A DNA stretch of 29,164 nucleotides from Kutzneria sp035492655 (GTDB lineage Bacteria > Actinomycetota > Actinomycetes > Mycobacteriales > Pseudonocardiaceae): contig DATJJB010000253.1 of assembly GCA_035492655.1 (NCBI GenBank), positions 1 to 29,164 of the forward strand, given 5' to 3'. Positions within the stretch are counted from its first letter, which is position 1; every line of letters starts with the position of its first letter. The notes below the pieces were generated by a model that was not told the DNA's origin, searched no databases, and saw only the letters and a program-made list of their open reading frames with translations. This document shows positions 14,588-22,126 of the stretch, piece by piece. Made by a program: the position numbers and the translations under genes.

Positions 14588-15082
14588 TCAGCCCTGGCGG
14601 CTGCGCTGGTAGTGGCGGCGGGCCTTCATCCGGTTGCCGCACACGGCCATCGAGCACCAGCGGGCGCTGTTCGGCTTGCTGTGGTCGATCAGGAACAGCC
14701 GGCACTCCGGGTTGGCGCAGGGGCGCAGCCGGCCCGGGCTGTCGGTGCGCAGCTTGTCCCAGGCCAGCACGGCGCGCGCGGCGGCGCTCCGGCCCACCGG
14801 CAGGTCGGGCTGCCAGGCTATGCCCTCGTCGGTCAGTGACGCACGGTAGGCGATGCCGTCGACGAAGGGGCGCAGCTTGGACGGCGTGGCGTGTCCGCGC
14901 ACGACGTCCTGGAGGACGTTTCGGACGCTGACCAAGGCATGCCATTCGTCTTCTGACTGCTCCTGCCAGTGCTCGGTCAGCCAGGCGATACCGGCCTCGG
15001 CGGTGTCCAGGACGTCACGCTGCGTGCCGTCGACGACCGGGGTCGTGTTCAGCAGGTCCAGCAGCAGGGTCTCGTCCGTCAT
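14588..15082 (-). CDS. CGNR zinc-finger / ABATE-domain putative regulator
   Basis: 164 residues from ATG 15082. The N-terminal ~110 residues are the helical, stress-associated ABATE-like domain (LLLDLLNTTPVVDG at the start). The C-terminus is a CGNR zinc finger: Cys-Ala-Asn-Pro-Glu-Cys...Trp-Cys-Ser-Met-Ala-Val-Cys-Gly-Asn-Arg-Met-Lys, followed by a basic RRHYQR tail, which probably binds DNA. It precedes the MOSC-reductase fusion on the same strand and likely regulates this operon and perhaps the divergent DUF427 gene. Confidence 0.9.
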   Translation of the reverse strand: MTDETLLLDLLNTTPVVDGTQRDVLDTAEAGIAWLTEHWQEQSEDEWHALVSVRNVLQDVVRGHATPSKLRPFVDGIAYRASLTDEGIAWQPDLPVGRSAAARAVLAWDKLRTDSPGRLRPCANPECRLFLIDHSKPNSARWCSMAVCGNRMKARRHYQRSRQG

Positions 15083-15175
15083 CTCTAACCTCCAACCTCA
15101 CCCTTGACAGGTTATATCAGACCATGCTCAACTCTAACCGGTCAAATTTAGTTTAGGAGTTAGGGAGATGGTGTC
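15083..15175. promoter_or_regulatory. Divergent control region with repeated CTAACC half-sites
   Basis: An AT-richer 93-bp gap between the CGNR and DUF427 genes. CTCTAACC occurs at 15083-15090 and 15132-15139, with inverted copies GGTTA (15110-15114) and GAGTTAGG (15157-15164). TTGACA (15104-15109) on the plus strand and TATAAC (15116-15111) on the minus strand are promoter-like but no clean -35/-10 pair could be fixed. The repeats look like regulator half-sites. Confidence 0.4.
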
Positions 15176-16024
15176 ATGGGGTTGGCATGGCAGCAAGGGC
15201 CGCTGGGTGGCAAGGCGGTCGGGCAGTTCCTGACGGCAGAGCCGCTGCCGGAGCGGCTGCTGTTCGTGGAGCCGCTGCGCCGGCGGATGAGGGTGCAGCT
15301 GGGCGGTAAGTGGCTAGCTGACAGCGAGGACGTCGTGTTGTTGCACGAGCCGGGGCGTTACCCGGTGGCGTACTTCCCGCTGTCCGACGTGGTCGACGGC
15401 ACGCTGACGTTGGAGGCCAGGACGACCAAGCACAAGGATCTCGGGGCCACCGCGTGGTTTTCGGTGAACGGCACCGCGCACGCGGCGTGGCAGTTCAGCG
15501 AGCTGCCGGCCCACGCGGCGGTCCTTCGCGACCGGGTCGCCTTCGCGTGGCGGGCCATGGATGCCTTCTACGAGGAGGACGAGCGGATCGTCGGGCACGC
15601 CGCCGACATGTACCACCGGGTGGACATCCGCAAGACCTCGCGGCATCTTGTCGTGCGCGACGGTGATCGCGTCGTCGCCGACACGCATCACCCGCTGGCC
15701 CTGTACGAATCCGGCTTCGCCCCGCGGTGGTACGTGCCGCGTGCGGACATCGACCTGGCGGCGCTGACGCCGGTCGAGGGCGAGACCTTCTGTCCGTACA
15801 AGGGTTTGGCCAGCTACTACGACATCGGTGGGCGGCGCCGCGCGGCCTGGGGCTATCCGGAGGCGTGGCCGGAGGTCGCGGCCGTGTCCGGCTGGATCTC
15901 GTTCGAGCCGGACGTCGTCGACGTGTGGCTGGACGATCGCAAGTTGTCGCTGGAGCCCGGGCAAGCCGTTGTGCCGCATGGCATCGACCGTGGCCTGGAC
16001 CCGGAAGAGCTGAAGGGGAGCTGA
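15176..16024 (+). CDS. DUF427 (NTP_transf_9) protein with two domain copies
   Basis: 282 residues from ATG 15176; AGGGAG lies about 9 bases upstream. Two DUF427-like beta-rich units: the first around residues 35-110 (DSEDVVLLHEPGRYPVAYFP) and the second around 145-240 (IRKTSRHLVVRDGDRVVADT, then the family hallmark CPYKGLASYYDIG and WGYPEAWPEVAAVSGWISF). No catalytic function is established for the family. Cytosolic, no signal. Divergent from the CGNR operon with shared repeats between them, which suggests joint control, perhaps in an oxidative or xenobiotic response. Confidence 0.9.
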   Translation: MGLAWQQGPLGGKAVGQFLTAEPLPERLLFVEPLRRRMRVQLGGKWLADSEDVVLLHEPGRYPVAYFPLSDVVDGTLTLEARTTKHKDLGATAWFSVNGTAHAAWQFSELPAHAAVLRDRVAFAWRAMDAFYEEDERIVGHAADMYHRVDIRKTSRHLVVRDGDRVVADTHHPLALYESGFAPRWYVPRADIDLAALTPVEGETFCPYKGLASYYDIGGRRRAAWGYPEAWPEVAAVSGWISFEPDVVDVWLDDRKLSLEPGQAVVPHGIDRGLDPEELKGS

Positions 16025-16067
16025 CCGGCGTCTCGCGGCCAGCTCCGCCGCTTGTGTCCAGTTCGGA

Positions 16068-17336
16068 CTAATGGCGCAGGAAGCGGAAGGCGGCGCGGAC
16101 CTCGCTGGTGAACAGTGCCGGCTCTTCCCAGGCGGCGAAGTGGCCACCCTTGTCCACCTTGTTGTAGTACACCAGGTTGTGATACGCGCGCTCGGCCCAG
16201 CTGCGAGGCGCCTGGTAGATCTCGCCCGGGAACACCGTGATGGCCGCCGGCACCGAGATGTCCACCGCGTTGAAGTTGTTGGCGTTGTTCTCGTAGTACA
16301 GCTGGGAAGCCGAGTTGGCGGTGCCGGTCAGCCAGTACAGGCTGATGTCGTCGAGCATCTCGTCCCGGGTCAGCGACCGCTCGGGCACGCCGCCGCTGTA
16401 GGTCCAGTCGGCGAACTTGTCGTACATCCACGCGGCCAGGCCGACCGGCGAGTCGGCCAGGCTGTAGCCGAGGGTCTGCGGCCGGGTGACCATCATGCCC
16501 GCGTAGCCGGAACCCCTGGTGTACAAGGCGTTCATCTTGTGGAACGCGGCCAGCTCGTCCGGGGCCAGGCCGGCCGGCGGCGGGTCGCCGGCCTGGAGGA
16601 TGCGGGCGATCTCCGGCGGGACCGTGGCCGGCATGGTGACGTGGATGCCGAGCAGGCCCGGCGGTTTCTGCTTGGCCAGCACGTCGGAGACCACCGAGCC
16701 CCAGTCGCCGCCCTGCGACACGTAGTGCTGGTAATCCAGGCGAGCCATCAGGGTCTGCCAGGCGCGGGCCATCCGGTCGGGGTTCCAGCCGGTGCCGGTG
16801 GGCTTGCCGGAGAAGCCGTAACCCGGCATCGACGGGATGACCAGGTGGAAGGCGTCGGCCGCGCTGCCGCCGTGCCTTGTCGGGTCGGTCAGCGGCCCGA
16901 TCACCTTCAGCATCTCCAGGATCGAGCCCGGCCAGCCGTGTGTGATGATCATCGGCAGCGCGTCGGCGTGCTTGGACCGGATGTGCAGGAAGTGGATGTC
17001 CAGGCCGTCGACCGTGGTGATGAACTGCGGCAGGGCGTTCAGCCGTGCTTCCAGCTTGCGCCAGTCGTACTTGGTCTGCCAGTGCTGGATCAGTGACCGC
17101 ATCGCGTCCAGTTGGACGCCCTGGTCCCGATTCCCGACCGTCTCCCGCGACGGCCACTTCGTCGCCGCCAGGCGCTTGTGCAGATCGTCCAGGTCACGCT
17201 GGGGGACGTTCACCCGGAACCGTCTGATGGCGCTGTTCGTGTCTTCGGCCGCCAGTGCCGGCGTCGCGGCCAGGCCGGTGGCCGCCACCGCTCCTGCCGA
17301 CGCGGCAAGGAAAGTACGCCGTGAATGCTCGGACAT
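16068..17336 (-). CDS. Epoxide hydrolase (alpha/beta hydrolase), Tat-exported
   Basis: 422 residues from ATG 17336, with GGGAGG 5 bases before it. The N-terminus is a twin-arginine signal (Ser-Arg-Arg-Thr-Phe-Leu then AASAGAVAATGLAATPALA), so the folded enzyme is exported. Then the epoxide-hydrolase N-terminal domain (FRVNVPQRDLDDLHKRLAAT, TKYDWRKLEARLNALPQF) and the alpha/beta hydrolase fold: oxyanion HGWPGS, catalytic Asp in SQGGDWGSVVSD, lid Tyr residues, and catalytic His in DKGGHFAAWEEP. It adds water to epoxides through a covalent Asp ester. Convergent with the DUF427 gene. The ECF sigma gene lies upstream on the same strand with a hairpin in the gap, so it is probably transcribed separately. 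Confidence 0.93.
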   Translation of the reverse strand: MSEHSRRTFLAASAGAVAATGLAATPALAAEDTNSAIRRFRVNVPQRDLDDLHKRLAATKWPSRETVGNRDQGVQLDAMRSLIQHWQTKYDWRKLEARLNALPQFITTVDGLDIHFLHIRSKHADALPMIITHGWPGSILEMLKVIGPLTDPTRHGGSAADAFHLVIPSMPGYGFSGKPTGTGWNPDRMARAWQTLMARLDYQHYVSQGGDWGSVVSDVLAKQKPPGLLGIHVTMPATVPPEIARILQAGDPPPAGLAPDELAAFHKMNALYTRGSGYAGMMVTRPQTLGYSLADSPVGLAAWMYDKFADWTYSGGVPERSLTRDEMLDDISLYWLTGTANSASQLYYENNANNFNAVDISVPAAITVFPGEIYQAPRSWAERAYHNLVYYNKVDKGGHFAAWEEPALFTSEVRAAFRFLRH

Positions 17337-17413
17337 GACCGCCTCCCACCGTGGTGTCGATGGGCTCGACGCTAGGGGAGGATCGGTCACGTTGACCGCT
17401 TCATGTGCGGTGA

Positions 17414-17430
17414 TGCCGTCCCGGACGGCA
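17414..17430. terminator. Small hairpin downstream of the sigma-factor gene
   Basis: TGCCGTC-CCG-GACGGCA: a 7-bp stem and 3-base loop, between the sigma gene stop (17481) and the epoxide hydrolase start (17336). It fits a weak terminator of the sigma gene, but an operator for the hydrolase gene is equally possible. Confidence 0.35.
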
Positions 17431-17480
17431 CTTTCGCCCGGCTGCGCCCACGCTTCGCGCCAGGAGCGGCGCGATCCGCC

Positions 17481-18332
17481 TCACTCGTCGGTCAGTGGCA
17501 GCTCCAGCGCCTTCAGCCGCTCCGGGTCGGCCAGCACGTTGATCTCCACGATCCGGCCGCCCCGAACCGTCGGGCAGAACACCGCCCTCGGCCGGCCCGC
17601 GACCATCGGCACCACCCCCGCCGCGCCGTTGATCACCACGTGCCGGGCCCCCGCCGCACCCCTCGCGAACAACAGCGCCTGGCTCGCCACCTTTTCGGCG
17701 CCCCGTACCAACTTCGACACCCCTTTGTCGCCGAAGTCCACCCGCAGCACCACATCCGGGTCCAGGACCGCCACCAGCGCTTCGAAGTCGCCCTCCCGCG
17801 ACGCCGCGATGAAGGCGTCCACCACCTCCCGCTGCGCCGGCAGATCCCCGTCCGGGCTCGCCGCGCCCCGCACCCTCCGCCTCGCCCGGCTGGCCAGCTG
17901 TGTCGCGTTCGCCGTCGTGCGCTGCACGATCTGGCCGATCTCCTCGAACGGCACCCCGAACATGTCGTGCAGCACGAACGCCAGCCGTTCCGCCGGCGTC
18001 AGCTGCTCAAGCACCACCAGCAGCGCCAGGCCCACCGAGTCCGCCAGCACGGCCTCCTCCGCCGGATCCGTCTTGATGATCGGGTCCGGCACGTGCGTCT
18101 CCAGCGGCTCCTCCCGCCGTACCCTCCTGGCCCTGAGCATGTCCAGGCACACCCGGCTCACCACCGTCGTCAGCCAGCCGCCCAGGTTGTCCACCTCACC
18201 CGCCCTGGCCAGCCGCAACCACGCCTCCTGCACCGCGTCCTCGGCGTCCGCCACCGACCCCAGCATCCGGTACGCCACCGCCCGCAGATGCTCCCGATGC
18301 CCCTCGAACCGCCCCGCCAGAACCTCGTCCAT
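17481..18332 (-). CDS. ECF sigma factor, SigJ/ECF41-like with SnoaL-type C-terminal domain
   Basis: 283 residues from ATG 18332. Region 2 (EHLRAVAYRMLGSVADAEDA, VQEAWLRLARAGEVDNLGGW) and region 4 (LTPAERLAFVLHDMFGVPFE) take residues 1-165. The remaining ~115 residues form a SnoaL-like domain (EVVDAFIAASREGDFEALVA; LDPDVVLRVDFGD) ending with INVLADPERLKALELP, which resembles the NPDKL-type segment of ECF41 factors. In that class the fused domain replaces an anti-sigma factor and tunes activity. No anti-sigma gene is adjacent. It follows the SRPBCC gene on the same strand after 50 bp, so the two may share a transcript. Confidence 0.92.
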   Translation of the reverse strand: MDEVLAGRFEGHREHLRAVAYRMLGSVADAEDAVQEAWLRLARAGEVDNLGGWLTTVVSRVCLDMLRARRVRREEPLETHVPDPIIKTDPAEEAVLADSVGLALLVVLEQLTPAERLAFVLHDMFGVPFEEIGQIVQRTTANATQLASRARRRVRGAASPDGDLPAQREVVDAFIAASREGDFEALVAVLDPDVVLRVDFGDKGVSKLVRGAEKVASQALLFARGAAGARHVVINGAAGVVPMVAGRPRAVFCPTVRGGRIVEINVLADPERLKALELPLTDE

Positions 18333-18382
18333 ACCCCTATGACGTTTCCGGCCGCACTTTTATGACAGCGACCGGTCGTCGG

Positions 18383-18859
18383 CTAGCTGCCCGAGACGTA
18401 GCCGCGGTGGACGGTGCGGTCGAGGATGCCGAGGGTGGCGCGCAGGGACTTCTGGTCGATGACGGGGAAGATGCCGAGCTTGCGCCAGTCGTCGTTGATG
18501 TCGGACCAGTCGTAGTAGGACGTGACGAGGGTGCCGTCAGGGGTGGGGGAGAGGCGGTAGCCGAAGACGTGGCCGATCCCGGGGCGGATGGTGCCGAGGA
18601 TGGTCCAGGCGATCTCGGCGGCGGGGGAGAAGGCGGTGATGGTGACGGTGACGTCGTAGCGGCCCATGGGCAGGTCGCCGAGGCCCTCGCGGTCCATGTG
18701 CACGAGGAACTGGTCGCCGGCGGCGGTGACGCGAGGGCCCTCGGCGCCCATCAGCATGCCGGAGGCGTCGATGGCGACATGGCCCTGGGGATCGGTGAGC
18801 ACGGCGAAGATGGCCTCGGGCGGGGCGGTGATGGTGCGGCTGACCTCGATGCGGTCCAT
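18383..18859 (-). CDS. SRPBCC (polyketide cyclase/START-like) family protein
   Basis: 158 residues from ATG 18859; GGAGG stands 4 bases before it. The frame continues to 18916 but that would cross the operator-like sites. START-like fold: opening MDRIEVSRTITAPPEAIFAV, then the beta-strands YDVTVTITAFSPAAEIAWTI and GTLVTSYYDWSDIND, and a long C-terminal helix (KSLRATLGILDRTVHRG). Such proteins bind small hydrophobic ligands; no catalytic residue is predictable. Divergent from a TetR gene across two 19-bp palindromes, so probably TetR-controlled and perhaps linked to the same ligand. Confidence 0.88.
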   Translation of the reverse strand: MDRIEVSRTITAPPEAIFAVLTDPQGHVAIDASGMLMGAEGPRVTAAGDQFLVHMDREGLGDLPMGRYDVTVTITAFSPAAEIAWTILGTIRPGIGHVFGYRLSPTPDGTLVTSYYDWSDINDDWRKLGIFPVIDQKSLRATLGILDRTVHRGYVSGS

Positions 18860-18871
18860 GACGGCCTCCAT

Positions 18872-18890
18872 ATCTTGTCGGTGACTAGAT
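18872..18890. promoter_or_regulatory. TetR-type operator 1
   Basis: ATCTTGTCGGTGACTAGAT: near-perfect palindrome with half-sites ATCTTGTC and ATCTAGTC around a 3-base centre. It lies 12 bp before the SRPBCC ATG and next to its probable -10. Confidence 0.7.
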
Positions 18891-18906
18891 TGGGGTAGCG
18901 GGATGC

Positions 18907-18925
18907 ATCTTGTCAATGGCTAGAT
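18907..18925. promoter_or_regulatory. TetR-type operator 2, overlapping the SRPBCC -35
   Basis: ATCTTGTCAATGGCTAGAT matches operator 1 at 16 of 19 positions, with centres 35 bp apart. It contains TTGACA on the minus strand (18916-18911), a consensus -35 for the SRPBCC gene with CAATCT about 18 bases on, and TAGATT on the plus strand (18921-18926), a -10-like box just before the tetR start at 18938. Binding would block both promoters. Confidence 0.7.
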
Positions 18926-18937
18926 TAGGGTGGGGGC

Positions 18938-19456
18938 GTGACCGACAGCTATCACCACGGGGACCTGCGCCGGCAGGTGCTGACGGCGGCGGCGGAGGTG
19001 ATCGCGGAGCGGGGGGTGGCGGCGGTCAGCCTGCGGGACCTGGCCCGTCAGGCGGGGGTGTCGCACGCGGCGCCGGCGCACCACTTCGGCAACCGGACGG
19101 GACTGCTGACGGCGCTGGCGGCGGAAGGCTTCGAGCGGCTGGCGGCAGAGCTGGGGGCGGCGGACGGGCTGAAGGAGATGGGGGTGGCGTACGTGCGGTT
19201 CGCGCTGGACCATCCGGCCCATTTCCGAGTGATGTTCGATTCCGACCTGCTCGACGCGGACAACGCGGAACTGGTCGCCGCACGGGCGAAGGCGCGGCAG
19301 AAGCTGCGGGCGGGCGTTGACGGGCGGCCGGAGCAAGCCCTGGCGGCATGGTCGCTGGCCCACGGGTTCGCGACGCTTCGCTTGGGCGGCAACGTAACCG
19401 GCGAAGACGCGGCGGCGATCTTCCGAGGCATCGCGGAGACGGCGTTCAACGGATGA
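18938..19456 (+). CDS. TetR/AcrR family regulator with WHG-type C-terminal domain
   Basis: 172 residues from GTG 18938; GGGTGGGGG precedes it. Residues 8-55 are the TetR helix-turn-helix (DLRRQVLTAAAEVIAERGVA; SLRDLARQAGVSHAAPAHHF). The C-terminal part (LKEMGVAYVRFALDHPAHFR, VMFDSDLL) is the WHG-type ligand domain. It is divergent from the SRPBCC gene and probably represses that gene and itself through the two 19-bp operators. A hairpin terminator follows 11 bp after the stop. Confidence 0.93.
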   Translation: MTDSYHHGDLRRQVLTAAAEVIAERGVAAVSLRDLARQAGVSHAAPAHHFGNRTGLLTALAAEGFERLAAELGAADGLKEMGVAYVRFALDHPAHFRVMFDSDLLDADNAELVAARAKARQKLRAGVDGRPEQALAAWSLAHGFATLRLGGNVTGEDAAAIFRGIAETAFNG

Positions 19457-19466
19457 GTGCGACGCA

Positions 19467-19487
19467 CCGCACATAATGGATGTGCGG
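19467..19487 (+). terminator. Hairpin after the tetR gene
   Basis: CCGCACAT-AATGG-ATGTGCGG, a perfect 8-bp stem beginning 11 bases after the tetR stop. No T-run. Upstream of the next gene by 53 bp. Confidence 0.45.
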
Positions 19488-19539
19488 CACAAGAACGACC
19501 TCTACCCTGGGAAAAAGCTCGCGACAGGGGAGGTTCGCG

Positions 19540-20034
19540 ATGTTTCGCCACCGCTATCACATCTTCCCGGACAACGGCCGCCCGTTCGGGCTCATCCGGA
19601 TGCGCAAGGGCCGGCCGCCCATGGCCGGTATGGACTTCTACACCCCCGGCCAGGGCTGGCACCACGAGAAACCGTTGCTGATCAGGGTCACCGGGCCGCG
19701 CCGCATCGCGCGGCCGATCTCGCCATGGCGGGTTCTCAGCTGCAAGCGGCAGCTGATCCGCCGCCTGAAGAACGCCGAGTACCACTACTACGTGGTCGTG
19801 ACGGACCGCCGGCCCAAGGACGACCCCTACGCGCTGATCCGCCGATGGGTGCCGGCCTGGGGACCGGGGCGTGACGAGGAGTTCTCGCCGAAGCTGGCCT
19901 GGGAGCACTCGCTGGTGCTCGACGACATCAGCCGGGACAAGCTGGACGGCGAGTCGGAGCGGATCACGGAGCAGGACGCGCGGCGATACGTCGAGCTGCT
20001 CACCCGCCGGTACCAGGAAAGGGGCGACCAGTGA
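19540..20034 (+). CDS. Small protein of unknown function, paralogue of the next gene
   Basis: 164 residues from ATG 19540, with GGGGAGG 6 bases before it; the in-frame codons back to 19480 are less likely. No Pfam-type domain recognised. It has a basic, aromatic-rich first half (RHRYHIFPDNGRPFGLIRM) and then a module YYVVVTDRRPKDDPYALIRR-W...EHSLVLDDISRDKLDGESE...ITEQDARRYVELLTRRY. The second module resembles the whole of the following protein. Short actinobacterial proteins beginning with a YYVVV-like strand, an Arg-Arg-Trp segment, and a terminal ITE(x)(D/E)A helix are common but uncharacterised (from memory). Stop and next start overlap (GTGA), so the pair is translationally coupled. Confidence 0.75.
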   Translation: MFRHRYHIFPDNGRPFGLIRMRKGRPPMAGMDFYTPGQGWHHEKPLLIRVTGPRRIARPISPWRVLSCKRQLIRRLKNAEYHYYVVVTDRRPKDDPYALIRRWVPAWGPGRDEEFSPKLAWEHSLVLDDISRDKLDGESERITEQDARRYVELLTRRYQERGDQ

Positions 20035-20393
20035 CGGAATACCGGTACTTCCTGGTGATGACCTTCGGCAAGTGGCGGCGCAAGCGCCCGTCGGCGTTGG
20101 TGCGGCGGTGGGGACCGGTCCCCGTCGAACAGGAGCAGTGGTTCGCCGCGCCGAAGGGCTGGGCGCCGGCGGACCGCATCTGGGCCACCTTCGACCGGGT
20201 GGAGCACGTGGAGAAGCCGATCACCGCGCGGCAGGCCGCCCGGTACGAGGTGTACTTCACCCAGAGTTTTCGCCGGCTGCAACGGAGGTTTCAGGGGCCG
20301 AACCCGGCGGCGCCGGACGCACTGTTCCCGCCGGACATGGAGTTCCGGATCAGGGAGTGCACCATCACGCTGTCGGGCCAGCAGGAGGACTGA
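20031..20393 (+). CDS. Small protein of unknown function, paralogue of the previous gene
   Basis: 120 residues from GTG 20031, overlapping the previous stop by 4 bases. Starts MTEYRYFLVMTFGKWRRKRP then ALVRRWGPVP, and carries EKPITARQAARYEVYFTQSF, which lines up with the YYVVVT...ALIRRW...ERITEQDARRYVELL order of its neighbour. No catalytic motif, signal or membrane segment. Its 3' end overlaps the opposing O-methyltransferase gene by 29 bases. Confidence 0.75.
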   Translation: MTEYRYFLVMTFGKWRRKRPSALVRRWGPVPVEQEQWFAAPKGWAPADRIWATFDRVEHVEKPITARQAARYEVYFTQSFRRLQRRFQGPNPAAPDALFPPDMEFRIRECTITLSGQQED

Positions 20394-21342
20394 ACTCCAG
20401 CGCGGTGCGGCCCTCGGAGACGGGGGTCGTGCCGCGCAGGGCGAGTCCGCACGAGGCGGCGAGTGCGGTGAGTTGCTCGACGGTCCGCTCACGGCCGCCG
20501 AAACACATGAGCATGAACAGGTCCATGGCGGTGCCGGCGTGCCCGATCAAGGGCTCGATGACGATGATCGTCCCTGACGGACCGGCGGCCTCGCGGCAGC
20601 GGGACAAGATCGTGCGGCAGTGGGAGTCGTCCCAGTCGTGCAGGATGTCCGACAGCACATAGGCATCGGCGCCGGCGGGCAGTGGATCGAAGAAGCTGCC
20701 GGCGACGGCGGCGCCGCGGGACGAGACGCCGGCGGCGGCGAAGCGGGCCAAGGCGGGGGCGGTCGTCGGTGCGAGGTCGACGACGGTGCCGCGAACGCCC
20801 GGGTGGGCCACCAGGACGGCGCACAACAGGTTGCCGTCGCCGCCACCGGCGTCGACGACGGAAGTGAAGCGGTCCCAAGGGAAACTGGCGGCGATCTGAC
20901 CGGCGTGGTCGACGAACCGCCAGGCCATCTGGGCGTCGAAGGACTGCCGCAGCGCCGGCTGGGCGTCCAGGTCGGCCCAGAACTCGCGGCCGTAGCGATG
21001 GGCGTAGGCGGACGCGCCGGTGGTGATCGTGTGCAGCAGCTCCACGAAGGCCAGGTCGGCGCGCCCGCCGGCGCGGTTGATGTCCAGCAGGGGCTTGAAG
21101 TCGGTCAGCTGCGTGCCGAGCGACGTCGGCCGGTACCGCGAGTCGTCCAGCGTGAAGACGCCGACGGTGACGAGATGGTCGAGCAGCCGCCGCAGGATCG
21201 GCGCGGACGTGCCGGTGGCGGTGGCGAGCTGGTCGGCGGTGGCGCCGTCGCCGACGTGTTCCGCCAGGTTCAAGGTCGCGGCCACCCGGATGGCCATGGG
21301 AGTGGCCAGCTCGGCCATGGACATGATCGACGGCAGCCCCAT
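20365..21342 (-). CDS. SAM-dependent O-methyltransferase (polyketide/plant O-MT type)
   Basis: 325 residues from ATG 21342; internal Met at 21324 or 21318 are alternatives, while longer forms lack homology. N-terminal winged-helix dimerisation domain (MAIRVAATLNLAEHV; TGTSAPILRRLLDHLVTVGV), then a class I methyltransferase fold: SAM motif VVDAGGGDGNLL (162-173), Asp189 in TVVDLAP, and catalytic-base His235 in LSDILHDWDD, followed by IIVIEPLI. It would methylate a hydroxyl on an aromatic or polyketide substrate. No biosynthetic cluster is visible around it, so it may act alone in tailoring or detoxification. Confidence 0.92.
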   Translation of the reverse strand: MGLPSIMSMAELATPMAIRVAATLNLAEHVGDGATADQLATATGTSAPILRRLLDHLVTVGVFTLDDSRYRPTSLGTQLTDFKPLLDINRAGGRADLAFVELLHTITTGASAYAHRYGREFWADLDAQPALRQSFDAQMAWRFVDHAGQIAASFPWDRFTSVVDAGGGDGNLLCAVLVAHPGVRGTVVDLAPTTAPALARFAAAGVSSRGAAVAGSFFDPLPAGADAYVLSDILHDWDDSHCRTILSRCREAAGPSGTIIVIEPLIGHAGTAMDLFMLMCFGGRERTVEQLTALAASCGLALRGTTPVSEGRTALEFSPPAGPTA

Positions 21343-21527
21343 GGCGTCGAGGCTACCGACTCGGGCAACTCGATGAGACAGACCCGACTGCTGCTCCCGT
21401 GCCCCGGCGGCCACGGACCGGCGGCCCATCCGGGGCCGCAGGTGCTGCACACCCGCGTCGCGTGCGCGGCCGGCAGCACCGGCCGCACATCGCCGCCGCC
21501 CTCGAGCACTGCTCGCGGGCGTTCCCG

Positions 21528-21914
21528 CTACTGCTTGCTGACCGCTGTCGGCTCGATGACCAGGATCACCCGGTCCGCCGCGTCCGGCGGCGTGCCGCGG
21601 TTCACGCCGTAACGCTCGGCCAGCGTGAGGTAGAAGGCCCCGGTCGGGTCCTTCTCGATCTCCACCACCGTGCCGCGCACCTCGAGGTAGCGGAACGGCG
21701 AGTCCGGGTCGCTGACCGCGATCGACACGTGCGGGTCGAACTCGACGTTGCGGTACTTCTGCCGCTTGGTGGTGTGCGTGAGCCGGATGTGCTGGCCGTC
21801 CCACTGGAACCACATCGGGTTCACCTGGATGGAGCCGTCGGGACGGCGCGTCCCGAAGTGGCCGTACAGCGGCCGTTCCAGCAGGTCCTGGTGCGATTCG
21901 GGCACCACTGTCAT
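21528..21914 (-). CDS. PPOX-class F420-dependent (or FMN) oxidoreductase
   Basis: 128 residues from ATG 21914, with GGGAGGG 8 bases before it. Split-barrel flavin/F420-binding fold: GHFGTRRPDGSIQVNPMWFQ and TKRQKYRNVEFDPHVSIAVS, then RYLEVRGTVVEIEKDPTGAF. The Pro-Met-Trp-Phe and Lys-Tyr-Arg-Asn positions are typical of actinobacterial F420H2-dependent members. Substrate unknown. The 185 bp between it and the O-methyltransferase start hold nothing recognisable. Confidence 0.9.
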   Translation of the reverse strand: MTVVPESHQDLLERPLYGHFGTRRPDGSIQVNPMWFQWDGQHIRLTHTTKRQKYRNVEFDPHVSIAVSDPDSPFRYLEVRGTVVEIEKDPTGAFYLTLAERYGVNRGTPPDAADRVILVIEPTAVSKQ

Positions 21915-22126
21915 GGGTTGGTCCCTCCCTGTGTTGCTGATCTCGACCCTAGAGGAGTGCCCGGGGCCGGGCCATCAAGTCTCGGGCGAAACCCAGCGGG
22001 ATTCTCTGCCGGTGGGCCGGACTACGTCAGGTGCGGCCGCGCCCTCACCCGAATCGGGGAGGCGGTGTTTGGGCCCGCCGGACGCGGGCAGCCTCGCGGG
22101 GTACGACCGTCCACACTGGAGGCGAG

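Noticed and set aside
21343..21527. Small open frames between the O-methyltransferase and PPOX genes
   Set aside because: No ribosome site, no homology, and composition of shadow frames.
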